64,000 nucleotides of DNA from Platerodrilus igneus. Taxonomy: Eukaryota > Arthropoda > Insecta > Coleoptera > Lycidae. This document shows, piece by piece, positions 43,066 to 53,968 of this stretch. Positions within the stretch are counted from its first letter, which is position 1. Each line of letters begins with the position of its first letter. The translations under genes and the position numbers were made by a program. The stretch is from positions 605,829 through 669,828 of the forward strand of contig JARFIW010000835.1 in NCBI GenBank assembly GCA_036346225.1, written 5' to 3'. The notes under the pieces are model-generated. The model was not told where the DNA came from and did not search any database. It saw nothing but the letters and a program-made list of their open reading frames with translations.

Positions 43066-44529
43066 ATGTTGTTTTAAATTGTTTTGTACATAATTGGTGT
43101 AATGATTTTTGATGATTTCTTGGTATTTTACAATGTACTAAATGGACAATATTTTTTATGAATTATTAATTGAACCTCTTGGTATATTAATTTATTATTT
43201 TATTTATGTGGGAAATGATGTGTATAAAATTTTGATATTTGACATACTTATTTATGTACAAGGTAAGAGGGACTTTTTGGCAATTTATTGTGCAGAAATT
43301 TGCAAGAGTGATTATGGTTACTATGAGCTCGTAACGTAAGGTGATGGTAAAGCCCTGTTACTTTATTTGGGTAATAATTAATCTGGGAATCACACGAGCT
43401 ACAAATGTTTTATTTTTGAGAATGGAAATGATGTATGATACTTAATATATGAATAAGGAGTTGTTGATGATGTTTAATGTTTTATGAATCTGTAAATAAT
43501 TCTATGTGAGTTACCGTAACAGCGTTTATATTTTCCTAGTAGAGTAGTAAACATAGGAAGCTTGTTATGGATTGATGAGACACGACGCGAGCCTCGATAA
43601 TAGATGACTTTATATTTACCCGTTGTCTAATTATTTTTGGCTAGCCCTTTTCAAAATAAAATCACTAGAAGCAGACGTCAGATTTATATTGGCACGAAAT
43701 ACTTTTTTACAAACAATCTTTCTATCACTAGTTACAACATCCACTACACCTTTTCTCGTGCAAACAATATTTTACATATAATATTTAGGAAAAACAACTT
43801 TCTCTACACAAACCTTAAATATTAAAAATAAAGTCCAAAACTACCACAACAGCTTTAACTTACGAACAGTATATTAAATATAAAGAAAGTATAACTTTGG
43901 AATAATCAATCACTTATACTAACAATAGAGTCTAAAATCTCTTTTATAATTACGATGAGCACTCACAAATCTTAATCTCTTAATCTTCATTCACAAGTCA
44001 CTCCCTAATTAAATCCTATTATGTACAGAAGATAACAAACTAAGTCGGATAATTCAATATGCATCACTTTAAAATCAAATTTAAACAAATCTGATCATTT
44101 AGGTTTAATTATTCTTCATATAATGGCAAAACCTACATAAAAGTTTTGCCACTTTTGAAATCAAATTATCGACCTGTACATACAACTCTAACACAAAACA
44201 AAAACATCTTATCATATAACTTAACTAAATTGGTAGATGTCTTTTTCTTAAAATTTTAGATCATATAATTTTGTTTTACCGTGAAAAATCTGCTTGTTGT
44301 TGTTTTCATCCAGACCGTATTTTTCAATTACAGCTCCAAAATTACTAAAATTGTTTTACAAAGTACGCCTTTCTATGCAAACGTTTTTATATAACGTGTA
44401 ACAAACCATTCCTTATAAGAAGACCCGTAGAGTATTGTTCATTAATTTTTAATTCCGTATTTCCATTTTTAAATTATTGTAATTATTGCAAATAATCTAC
44501 TAACTTCCGAGTAGCAATGAACTAGTTAA

Positions 44530-44716
44530 TTATAGCGGTAGATGTGGCTTACTTAACGGTTGTACAATAACGAATTTAGAAAACCAGTCGGTGACGACTA
44601 AAAGATATTGGTTACCTTTTTTTGATCGAGGGAAGGGTCCTAATAAGTCAAGCGATATTAATTGAAAGGGATAAGATACACAATAGAAGTTACAAATTAA
44701 ACCAGAACGAGCTTTT
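44530..44716 (-). pseudogene. Ty3/gypsy integrase core fragment, inverted
   Basis: The minus strand stays open through PFQLISLDLLGPFPRS, KKGNQYLLVVTDWFSKFVIV and QPLS. This is the start of the integrase catalytic core, with the first catalytic aspartate in S-L-D-L-L-G-P and the V-T-D-W-F-S-K motif. The remaining catalytic residues are absent. It ends exactly where plus-strand BEL/Pao pol begins, so it marks the junction of two unrelated elements. Confidence 0.85.
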
Positions 44717-45923
44717 TGAGAACTCTTCTGAGCCCTATTACGATGTTGTGTGCTTTCGTTGAGCCCTTTGACAGCGACATTCGTCTATTTTGGGAATTAG
44801 AAAATATTCCCTTTAAGAAACACATTTCTCCTGAAGAAGAAAAGTGTGAAAATCAATTTGTGGAAAATTATAGACGTAATAAGGACGGTCGTTTTGTAGT
44901 GTCCTTGCCCTTTAAAATTTCGGTACCCTCATTCGTGGGTATGAGATGAATTTGTATTAAAAGATTTTTGTGTTTAGAAGGTCGTTTGCAAAAAAATCCT
45001 GAATTGTATTCGGATTATAAAAAATTTATGGAGGATTATTTGAAAAGCGGTCACATGGTTCAAGTGGAATCGCCTGAAAATTCGTCGGTTCATGTGAAAA
45101 TGTATTACATTCCCCATAATGCTGTACATAAGCGTGATAGTACTACCACCAAGTTGCGTGTGGTTTTCGATGCTTCGTGTACAGATCAATCTGGAAATTC
45201 GTTAAATGATAGCTTGGCTATTGGCCCTGCTCTGCAAAAGGACATTGCAGTTTTGTTATTGCACTTTCGTGTACATCCTATTGTAATTACAGCTGACATC
45301 AAATAAATGTATCGGCAGATTTTACTTAAAGATACTCATCGTGATTATCAACGTATCGTCTGGAGATTTTCTCCGTCGGATCCTATTATGGACTTTAAAT
45401 TAAATACTGTGACTTATGGAGTTTCGAGTCGCCTTTTTTGGCTTTGCGTACTGTTCAAAAATTAGCAAGGTTAGAATCGATTACTTTTCCTTTCGCGTCA
45501 ACGGTATTGGCGAGCGATACCTATGTTGATGACTTAGTCGCTGGATGCAATTCGATTGAAGCTGCTAATCAATTAATTGGTGAATTGAATAATATTTGCA
45601 CTAGTAGTGGTTTTCAGTTAAGAAAATGGAGTAGTAATTGCTCGGAAGTGATGTCCAACTTGAGGGAGTCCCTGTCCAGTTCGGACGCAATTACATTTCA
45701 CGATAAAGATAGTGGTTCAATAAAAATTTTGGGCCTTTCGTGGCGTGCTCTTACAGATGCATTTTTATACAACTTAGACCTTGAAGAGCGCACTTGCACT
45801 AAGCGTAATATTTTGTCGGGTATCGCAAAAATTTTTGATCCTCTCGGTTTGATAGGGCCTTTAGTACTTTTTGCTAAACGTTTAGTTCAAGATCTTTGGC
45901 TTTTAGGTCTCGGTTGGGACTAA
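44716..45923 (+). pseudogene. BEL/Pao reverse transcriptase, broken
   Basis: FDSDIRLFWELENIPFKKHI and CENQFVENYRRNKDGRFVV form the pre-RT segment; YKKFMEDYLKSGHMVQVE, TTTKLRVVFDASC and ALQKDIAVLLLHFR belong to the RT fingers; the stop at 45304-45306 interrupts the T-A-D-I-x-x-M-Y-x-Q-I motif. The catalytic box is YVDDLVAGCNS (45522-45556), intact. It continues through FQLRKWSSN, IKILGLSW and KIFDPLGLIGP, all typical of BEL/Pao. Confidence 0.9.
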
Positions 45924-46690
45924 GAGCCGCCCTAGGAAGTCGTACAAAAATGGAAATATTTTTTGGGTGAATTGCCAGCGGTTTCGAATATTAAGATTTC
46001 GCGTCACATCGTATGTAATAATTTTAAAAGGATGGAGTTGCATGGGTTCTGCGATGCTTCTGAAGCCGGGTATGCAACTGTCATCTATTTTCGTTCGTTC
46101 GATCTAGAAGGTAATATTACCATGTCCTTAGTATGCGCAAAATCGAAGGTTGTTCCTACTAATCGCGTTTCATTGCCCCGTCTCGAATTATATGCTGCCG
46201 TACTCTTGGCATATTTAGTAGATTTCGTTAAAAATACTTACACAGATATTTTATCCTTTAGTAATATTTTCGCGTGGTCAAATTCTACTGTTGTTTGGCT
46301 TGGATTCGGTCTTCCTCGCATAAGTGGAAGACATATTCGTTAGCAATCGCATTTCTTATATTCAAGAACGTATTCCTCCATCTTCATGGTTTCATGTTAA
46401 GTCCTAGGATAACCCTGCGGATTGTGCCTCACGTGGACTTTTGGCTTCGGAGTTGGTGCATCATCCATTATGGTGCACAGGACCTTCCTGGTTAGTGCGT
46501 CGTAATGAAGAATGGCCAGTAACATCGCTGCCAAAAGTTATCGGCTCATCACAGATGGACATCGAATATCGTACTTTGTCGTTAACAGTCGTTATGTCTG
46601 AGTATTTCTTGGATTTGTTGTTGAAAAATTTTCAAAACTGCAGAAAATTTGTAAGATTATTACATGTACTCGTTTTTCATTCGTAATGTT
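45924..46690 (+). pseudogene. BEL/Pao RNase H region, broken
   Basis: MELHGFCDASEAGYATVIYF carries the first RNase H aspartate in F-C-D-A-S. Then VSLPRLELYAAVLLA holds the catalytic glutamate, and FAWSNSTVVWLGF the third acidic position, here W-S-N-S instead of W-S-D-S, so a catalytic aspartate is replaced by asparagine. CTGPSWLVRRNEEWP follows. Frame changes lie near 46340 and 46440. Confidence 0.8.
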
Positions 46691-47105
46691 CAATGTTTGG
46701 CAGATTTGCGTTCAAAATATTTTGATAGTTTGTCTCTAGCTCAGCAGCAAGAGGCTATACATTCATTGATTAAAAAAGTTCAAATAAATGTTTTTGCCTA
46801 AGACATTGCAAATATAAAATTGAAAACTTGTTTGTAAACAACTTCGTAGCCTTAGTTCGTTTCTAGATAGTCGTGATTTGTTGAGGGTGGGCGGTCGCCT
46901 GCGTAATTCTTAGTTGTCGCATGATGCAAAATTTCCAATTTTGCTTCCTCGGTCGCATCGGTTGACTGAAATTATTATCTTAGATAGCCATGAAAGACAT
47001 TTACATCCTGGTAGGGACGGTATCGTTCGGATACCTACAATCAAGACAGCCCAAGGGCTAGTTAAACGTCTTCTAGTGAAACTATGTTTACTGTCAAATA
47101 CTTAA
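46691..47105 (+). pseudogene. BEL/Pao integrase, catalytic core deleted
   Basis: The N-terminal part ends in SHRLTEIIILDSHERHLHPG (zinc-binding histidines), and the same open frame jumps at once to GRDGIVRIPTIKTAQGLVKR and LLVKLC, the C-terminal end. H-P-G occurs on both sides of the lost segment in intact elements, so the deletion probably used this homology. The DDE core is gone. Confidence 0.85.
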
Positions 47106-47214
47106 TATTTAATGGTATGTATACATATATTCACTTATATAAGTTTGTCGGTTTAGGTTTCGTAGTTAATAGCTATAATTATTTTTAACTATAAAATAAG
47201 TTAGTTCATACTTA

Positions 47215-47590
47215 TTTTGGTGGGCGGGATGTTCGGTCTCTTTGTCGCACGTTTGCGTGGTTAATTTTAAGTTACTTTAAATTCTTAGTTGTAAATCAAA
47301 TCCTAAAGCTGTCATCCCTAATCCCGTTACATCCTGTCGTAAAAATTCCTTTGTGCATGTGTAAATAAGTTGGACTAAGGGTAGTGACGAAAAACACTCT
47401 CTCATCGATATCGAAGCGGAACGGTCGGTTCTTTATTCGGTAACGTGAGTTAGTCAATAGTGCCGCCGAATTAATTTAATAAACCCCTAAAAAACACAGT
47501 GCAAGTGCCAAGTAACACGTACTATAATCTCGAATACAGTCCACTTAGCTGAAGGGTAAGGAACTACATCTTAGAACAACAAAAAACCGA
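47215..47590 (+). other. BEL-2 polypurine tract and 3' LTR start
   Basis: TTTTGGTGGGCGGGA (47215-47229), the primer for plus-strand DNA, is followed by TGTTCGGTCTC, the expected TG start of an LTR. AATAAA at 47478 may be its polyadenylation signal. The right end could not be fixed; similarity to an inverted gypsy fragment begins near 47640. The same PPT core GGTGGGCGG occurs in BEL-1. Confidence 0.6.
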
Positions 47591-47639
47591 GAAGGTAAGT
47601 CGATATACAAATTTATAAAACTCCCCGCGCTGAACACAT

Positions 47640-48260
47640 GTCATGCATTTTTCGTTCTATATACCTCTCATTATGTTATCTATCACTCGTTGAAATGTGG
47701 CTGATGCCAATTTGAGTCCGAATGGCATTCGTTTGTACTCGTAGTGTCCTCGTAAGGTTCTGAATGCTGTCTTACTGGTGTCCTTGGTGGTCAAACTGGA
47801 TTTAAAAGTAACCTGAACTTAGGTCCATTACTGAAAAGTATTGTCATTTCCTTAATTTATATAATATGACCGTTATGTTTGGCAAGTGATTCTGTCGTCC
47901 ACTGTCCTTTGGCTTATTAGTCTGTAGTCAACAACCATTTCGAATTTTTGTTTCCCAGATGCGTCCATTTTCTTCGATACTATCAAAGCTGGAGAATTCT
48001 ATAACAAGTTTGAACTTTAATAATGTCTTGAGCAAATAAGTCCTTTACTTGTCTTCTAGTTGGCTAGATTGGGGTAATCTGTATGGTCTTTTGTAAATTG
48101 AGGTCTCGTCAGTCAACTTAATAAAGTATTTAATTTGATTAGTAAATGTCAAAAGTATTTGTACGCAATAGAATATGTCTCTAAATTCGTAACATAGTTT
48201 TTAAGTAGCTTGTGTTTCTTCGTCGTTTAAGTAATCAAGTCTAGGGTTCGATAAATTGTT
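47640..48260 (-). pseudogene. Ty3/gypsy RT fragment, inverted
   Basis: On the minus strand, across frames: NQIKYFIKLTDETSIYKRPY then RLPQSSQLEDK (T-x-T-x-x-I-K-x-x-I-x-L-T...P-I-Y-x-x-x-Y-R-x-P), [36 protein letters not shown], and [35 protein letters not shown]. This is the N-terminal half of RT up to the F-Q-R motif, before the catalytic Y-x-D-D. It is of the 17.6/micropia kind and different from the gypsy at 14.3 kb. Confidence 0.85.
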
Positions 48261-48339
48261 TCTTAAAACTTTGTCCTTCTGAAAATCGTCATCTAAGTCC
48301 AACATGGTCACCGAATTCGAAATTTCATCGATATATTCA

Positions 48340-49080
48340 TAAAAGGTTTGAGAAAATGTCAAACGAATTGCTGAAAGATCTCAAGAAAATTTCTGATACT
48401 AAGAAAGTAGAAACAGAATGCAATTACATTAAATCCAGCTTAGACATGGTCGTCGAAGATATCTTACTTGGGGTATAAACAAAACGAAAATAAGAAACCA
48501 TGGGTAACAAAGTATATTCAGAATTTATTAGAAAAAAAGCAAATATATAAAACATACCAAACAAAGGGATACGAACCCATAATGTGGAAAATTATTAGCA
48601 AATTCAGGAAAGCTAAAGAGCAATGAAATGCTGAAAAGTACACAGAGGTATATACTAAGATGGAATTAGGAAAAACAGACAAGGCATACAAACTAATTAG
48701 AAAGAATTTTAGGAATATAAAAACATATAGCAAAAATGAATGGGACGAGGGAAGAGCTATCATTATAGAAAATGTAAAGAATATAGTTAGATGGCAAGAA
48801 TATATAGGGAACTTATATGCAGGACGGAAAATAGAAGCACTAGAACAAAAATCAGACAGTGAAAAGAATGCCTTGAAATATCCTATACTGCGAGATGAGT
48901 TTGAATTAGCATTAAAAAGTCTGAAAAATAAAAAGGCACCCGGTATAGATAAGATACAAGTAGAACCTCTAAAAGCCGCTGGACATGCAGTAACAGAACG
49001 TAACTCCCAAACTGTAAGTTATATGTATCAAACGGGCAAGATACCGTTACAAGGAGAAAACATAATACTGTACAGCGCCG
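48340..49080 (+). mobile_element. LINE-B fragment (linker and start of RT)
   Basis: Matches 51370-52030 of the longer LINE-B copy, including the EN-RT linker (ELLKDLKKISDTKKVE) and RT start (YPILRDEFELALKSLKNKKA then PGIDKIQVEPLKAAG). It is cut off near 49080, where Jockey-like sequence takes over. Both ends are missing. Confidence 0.85.
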
Positions 49081-49084
49081 AATA

Positions 49085-50070
49085 ACGAGCAGCCAAATTC
49101 GCAGAGGTTCTCCAAAAAACATTTTCAGAAAATCCAACAACCTACAACACATTCACCAACTTCATAGACACAGCCATAGATCACATACTTCAAGCACTGG
49201 CAGAAAACGACACCTAACACATCACTTCACGAGAGATAAAACAAGCTATCCACAGACAAAGTAACAGGAAAGCCCCAGGAAAAGACGAAATCACGCACAT
49301 GGCTCTAAAACGCATTATAAAGAAGACGCTGGCGTTCATCACAAAAATCTTCAACAGCATGATCAACTCCAAAAGCTTCCCAGATTCACGGAAAACCAGA
49401 AAAGAAGAGGATGGATGCCGAAAACTACAGCCTAATCTCCCTACTGAGCACGATATCCAAAATCTTCGAACGATTACTACTGACAAGACTGAAACCACTG
49501 CTGAGAGACCAATACGGATGCAAGCATCAACACTCCACCACATTACAAGCCATCCGGGTAATAAACAACATAGCCTCCAACTACAAGCTAGTACTAACCA
49601 CAATCGCCATCGTCCTGGACATCAGAAAACGATTTCGACAAGGTGTGGATTAAGGAACTGCTGTTTAAGCTTCCTCCGTCCACATCCTTCAGACGCCCTA
49701 CATACAGTTTATACGAAGTTATCCGAGCAACAAGAAGATACAAGTGAAGGTAGAAGGTATCCAGTCACCAGAAACACCCGTCACAGCCGGCGTTCCAAAA
49801 GGGGGCTGCCTTTCACCGATACTATTTACTGCATACATCCAAAAAGTGTTCTATGACATTTACGTCGACGACACCATGCTCCTGATAAGGAAATAACATC
49901 CAAAATACAAAGACAGCTTGACACACTACCGGATTGGTTCCAACAATGAAAAATTAAATTAAACGATCAGAGGACTGGAGCCATAATATTCTCCTGACGC
50001 ATGACGAACAATCAAAAACCACCGACGCTAGAAAACCAAGAGCTAGTTTGCAGCCAATCAATAAAATAGC
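49085..50070 (+). mobile_element. Jockey-clade LINE fragment (RT domain), broken
   Basis: REIKQAIHRQSNRKAPGKDE, ALKRIIKKTLAFITKIFNSM, ENYSLISLLSTISKIFERLL (49411 frame), LRDQYGCKHQHSTTLQAIRV, INNIASNYK and TTIAIVLDI are followed in another frame by VTAGVPKGGCLSPILFTAYI and the catalytic box IYVDDTMLL (about 49857-49884). This is the Jockey-type RT order, with Y-V-D-D intact. Several frameshifts are present and both ends are missing. Confidence 0.9.
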
Positions 50071-50074
50071 TAGA

Positions 50075-50279
50075 GGTTAGTGGCGGTTTTAGAGGACAGA
50101 CAGGGTAGGCCGGACCTACCCGAATCTTTTTGTAGTGAAACACAAAAATTTTCTATACATACATACTGCTATAAACGCATCTGTACCTTAAAGAAGTTCC
50201 AAAATACTAGAACGGGTAGAGTGGCTTCCGTGTTTCATTGAGCTAAAAAAACCGAACTTCATGTTTAATCAAATTAGTG
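50075..50279. other. Possible DNA-transposon end (hAT-like)
   Basis: AGTGGCGGTTTTAGAGG followed by the near-palindrome GGGTAGGCCGGACCTACCC resembles terminal sequences of insect hAT/Tip100-type elements. No matching right end or transposase was found. Confidence 0.25.
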
Positions 50280-50548
50280 GGGTATTTAGTGAGGAAACCG
50301 ACTAAGACAGGCCCCGAAAGAGGGCAGCAGTTTCTTTCGGTACTTAGAATGGCAGAGACTTTAGGGGTCGGTATAGCATTTTAAGACACACTACTGCGAC
50401 GTGGAAGGCAACGAGAAACCACCACATTATCCCAAGTACACAGTGTAAATAAATTGTTATTAAAAATGATGGTATCCTCAGGGGTAAAAATTCCGGAGGT
50501 AAAATAGTCTCCCATTCCGATCTGCGGGAGGGGACTACTTCGGGGGAT

Positions 50549-51330
50549 GTGATCCGAAAGTATAAAAAAAGAGTAGTGAGAATTCTGCGAGTCGAAGCTT
50601 GGAATGTCAGAAGTATGAAGCAAGTAGGTAAGTTAGAGAACCTAAAAATTAAAATGAGTAGGTTAGTACTAGACAAAGTTGGGATCATCGAAGTTCGCTG
50701 GCCAGAAGCGAGGGATTTTTGGAGTGGAAACTTCTGGGTAATTCATACAGGATCAGAGGAAGGAAATCGGGCGTGAAGATAGTTATGCGAAAAAAGATAG
50801 GACGCCGTGTAGAAAACTACTTACAAAAGAACGAAAGAATACTCATGGTTAGATTAGAATCTAAACCGGTAAATACAGTAATAATACAAGTATACATGCC
50901 CACCAATAGCTACAGTGAGGAAGAGGTAAAAGCGATCTACAAAGATATCGAAGACATACTAAGATAGGTAAAAGGACATGACAATTTAATAATTACGGAA
51001 ATTTTAATGCAGTGGTAGATGAGGGTAGGGAAGGAGCGGTAGTAGGTTTATTTGATTCAGGCACGAAAAATTACAGGGACAATAGACTGGTAGAATTTTG
51101 CGACAAAAACAATTGAACCATCACAAACACATTTTTCAACATCATGCTAGAAAACGATACACGTTGATGATGCCTGGAGAAATAGGAAGATATCAAATAG
51201 ATTACATTATTGTTAGACAACGGATTAGGAGTCAAGTATAAGACTGTAGAAGCTACCCAGAAGCAGATATAGACACTGACTACAACATCGTAAATATGAA
51301 GGTCGCTCTTAAATTTCAAAATTTGAAAAA
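50549..51330 (+). pseudogene. LINE-B endonuclease, broken
   Basis: RILRVEAWNVRSMKQVGKLE and VGIIEVRWPEARDFWSGNFW are the N-terminal motifs with the catalytic asparagine and glutamate; then ILMVRLESKPVNTVIIQVYM and PTNSYSEEEV, NFNAVVDEG-like, and IGRYQIDYIIVRQ. At the end the family S-D-H-N motif reads T-D-Y-N (in TDYNIVNMKVALK), so the catalytic histidine is replaced by tyrosine. Frame changes near 50775 and 50967 and a stop near 51115. Confidence 0.85.
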
Positions 51331-51699
51331 AAAACGGAAAAAGGCATTTTGACTAAGAAGCTAAAAGATAAAGATATCCACAAAAAATTTGAAAAAAGTA
51401 AAATGAATTGATGAAAGATATCTGGAAAGTTTCTGATACTAAGGAAGTAAAAACACAATGTAAATATCATTAAATCCAGCTTAGACATGGCGGGCAGAGA
51501 TATATTCTGGGGTATACACAAATAGAAAATAAGAAACCATGGATCACAAAGGATATCCTGAATTTAATAGAAGAAAGACGAAAATACAAAAAAAAAGATC
51601 AGACAAAATAGGAAAACAAAGATACAAAGCCTAAAATGGAAAATTATTCGCAAACGCAGGAATGCTACAGAACAATGGATTCATGAAAAGTGCTAAAAG

Positions 51700-52720
51700 G
51701 TACAAACTAAGATGGTAATAGGAAAGACAGACAAAGTATACAAACTAATTAGAATGAATTGTATGGATATAAAACCATATAGCAAAAATATAAGGTACGC
51801 CGGAGAAAAAGTCATTATAGAAAACGTAGATAAAGTGATTCGATGGCAAAGATATGTAGGTAATTCATATGCAGGAAAAGAACTAACAGCATTAGACCAG
51901 GAATCAGACATTGAAAATGATGACTTGGGATATCCTATACTTAGAGATGAGTTTGAACTAGCATTAAAAGGTCTGAACAATGGTAAAGCGCCGGGTACAG
52001 ATAAGGTGCAAGCAGAAACTCTAAAAGCCGATGGACAAGCAGTATGTATGACGCAGCATCATAGTAACTAAACAAAAGAAAAGAGGCGCGAGTAGATGTG
52101 AAAGTTTTCGAACAATAAGTTTAACAGCATACGTTTCAAAAATATTAACTAGAATTGTACAAAGACGAATGGAAAAACGAGCTGAGGAAATACTAGGAGA
52201 AAATCAATTTGGGTTTAGGCGAAAAAAGGGAACACGGGAGGCTATTTTAGCTTTGAGGGTGATAATGGAGAAAATAATAGAAAAAGGGGAAGACCTGTAT
52301 CAAGGGTTTGTAGATCAGGAAAGAGCATTCGACAATGTGAAATGGAAAAAAATGTTCGCAATACTTAAAAAGATTGGAATGAGTTTTAGGGATAGACGGA
52401 AAGTACATAGCTTATACAAAGATTAAACAGCGGTAATAGCAATTAGAGCAGGAAAGTTGAGAAGTAAATATTAGGAAAGGGGTGAGACAGGGATGTACCT
52501 TATCTCCATGAATATTTAACTTGTACATAGAAGAAGCAATCCATACTGTCAAATGTAGGAAGACATTTCGAATTACTATGCAGGGACAACAGATTGATAT
52601 GTTTAGATTTACAGATGATTTAGTGGTATTAGCATCTAGCAAAGGAGAGTTAGAAACTGCTCTTAATAAAATGGAAATAGTTCTAACAGAGAGATACGGC
52701 ATAAAGTTAACAAAATAAAC
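51700..52720 (+). pseudogene. LINE-B reverse transcriptase, broken
   Basis: YPILRDEFELALKGLNNGKA then PGTDKVQAETLKADG; RAEEILGENQFGFRRKKGTR, EAILALRVIMEKIIEKGEDL, YQGFVDQERAFDNVKW (the first catalytic D region is V-D-Q-E-R-A-F instead of the usual D-x-x-K-A-F-D); MFRFTDDLVVLASSKGELE, where the catalytic box is F-T-D-D. Three main frame segments are separated by stops near 52070 and 52424. Confidence 0.85.
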
Positions 52721-52729
52721 TAAAGTTCT

Positions 52730-53244
52730 AATATGCAAAAGAGGGAAAATAAATCAAACACAAGAATACAAATAGATAACGAGAATTTACAAGTAGTTAA
52801 GGATTTCTGATATTTAGAAAACCAAATAACGCAAGATGGAAAGAGCGCAAAAGATATAAAATAAATATTAGTACAAGATCGTGCTACAATTAAAAGAGAA
52901 AGCAACTTCTGTGTTCAAAGACAACAAACATAGAAACAAGGAAAAGTTTGCTTAAAACATATGTGTGAAGCACAGCACTTTACGGTGTGAAACTTAGACA
53001 GTAGGAGAAGCTGACGGGAAAAAGATCGACGCCTTTTGAAATGTGGTCTTACAGACGTATGATAAAGATATCATAGACAGACAAAGTTATGAACAAGGAG
53101 GTACTAGAAATGGCAGCGGAAGAAAGAAATATGCTAAAACAGTAAAAATAGGAGGTATAGAATGATAGGCCACATACTAAGGCATGAGGGAATAGTGCGG
53201 AATATATTAGATGCAGAGATAGGAAAAAGAGAAGTAAAGGTAGA
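52730..53244 (+). pseudogene. LINE-B C-terminal region, broken
   Basis: Decayed but collinear with 59908-60425. It contains a frame with ACGGTGTGAAACTT (Y-G-x-E-x-W type motif), then RYRMIGHILRHEG-like and NILDAEIGKRE-like segments as in the second copy. Confidence 0.7.
53240..53244 (+). repeat. BEL-1 target-site duplication, left
   Basis: GTAGA immediately before the LTR; the same five bases follow the right LTR at 59471-59475. In the uninterrupted LINE-B copy the site reads AAAGGTAGACCTAGATT once (60417 onward), proving the insertion point. Confidence 0.95.
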
Positions 53245-53729
53245 TGATTGATTGGGGTTAAGGAGGTTGATATAAATGTGTGATAAAAATATGCAAATTA
53301 CAATGAAGGACCAATTGCTTTTATAGCAATAACGATAATGGTGGAGCGGTTATGTGATAACAAAAAGACAACTACCAACTAATTAAGGAAGGGTATAAAT
53401 ACCTTAAGTCTTGCGCCGCTGGGGCAATAGACACTTTCACGCACAAAGCTTTGTCCTGCGCCGCTGGGGCAATAGACACTTTCACGCACAAAAGCTTTTA
53501 CGGAGAACCAGTAACACGCTCGACCGGGTGTCGGTCTCGCTTTGAAAGCTCTAATACGACCGTCCCTTTCAAGGGTTCGAAGGCGACTTGCTTCTCTAAA
53601 GGCTCGAGTACGACTGTCACTTTATGCACTGTTATTGCCGGTATATAAAATGTTTCACTCAAACTGTAGGATGCACGCACAAAGTATTTATTGTCACAAA
53701 ATACCGAATTGTTCGATGACGACGTAACA
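53245..53729 (-). repeat. BEL-1 3' LTR
   Basis: 485 bp, minus strand TGTTACGTCGTC...CAATCA. It contains two tandem copies of a ~47-base unit (TGCGCCGCTGGGGCAATAGA then CACTTTCACGCACAAAGC on the plus strand, 53413 and 53460). TTTATT at 53684 is AATAAA on the coding strand. Short frames across it on both strands are not genes. Confidence 0.97.
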
Positions 53730-53743
53730 TACCGCCCACCAAA
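53730..53743 (-). other. BEL-1 polypurine tract
   Basis: The minus strand reads TTTGGTGGGCGGTA just before the 3' LTR, the same core as in BEL-2. Confidence 0.8.
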
Positions 53744-53968
53744 TTCATAGAATTTTGAAAAGGAGGGAAGTAGGTTGGGTGAAGGAAATCACATGGGATT
53801 TGACCTTGCTAGGAAAGGAGGTAACGAAAGATAGGGTGGTGCACTACAGCGAGCGATATTACCAACTATGCAAAAATAAAAATATATATGTAAATAAGCA
53901 AATATGTAAAAATAATATACTACTATACATGTAAAAAATGTGTATATACATCTAAACATAAAATAAAG

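Larger units (their letters stand above)
41003..44529. other. AT-rich stretch with LTR-like pieces
   Basis: No gene recognised. It contains the second copy of the dispersed repeat (41160-41430), a fourth TATA/donor pair (42586/43058) and GATTATGGTTACTATGAGCTCG at about 43312, resembling the GAGCTCACC block of units X and A. Frames 42266-42712, 42664-42999 and 43142-43339 show no domain. Confidence 0.4.
44716..47590 (+). mobile_element. BEL/Pao LTR retrotransposon, 5'-truncated (BEL-2)
   Basis: Plus-strand pol from the protease-RT region through RT, RNase H and a deleted integrase to the polypurine tract and start of the 3' LTR. Gag, protease and 5' LTR are missing. In-frame stops and frame changes occur (for example TAA at 45304-45306, TAG at 46341). 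Related to, but clearly different from, the complete BEL-1 at 53.2-59.5 kb. Confidence 0.9.
50280..53244 (+). mobile_element. LINE-B, near full length, interrupted by BEL-1
   Basis: 5' leader (50280-50560), endonuclease (50549-51330), linker, RT (51700-52720) and C-terminal region (52730-53244), all on the plus strand. It breaks off at GTAGA (53240-53244), where BEL-1 is inserted, and resumes at 59471. Stops and frame changes throughout. Clade not assigned; the endonuclease is of the type often annotated 'craniofacial development protein 2-like'. Confidence 0.9.

Noticed and set aside
53451..53727. Short frames repeated exactly at 59021-59468
   Set aside because: They are LTR sequence of BEL-1; repetition is due to the LTR pair, not to a gene family.
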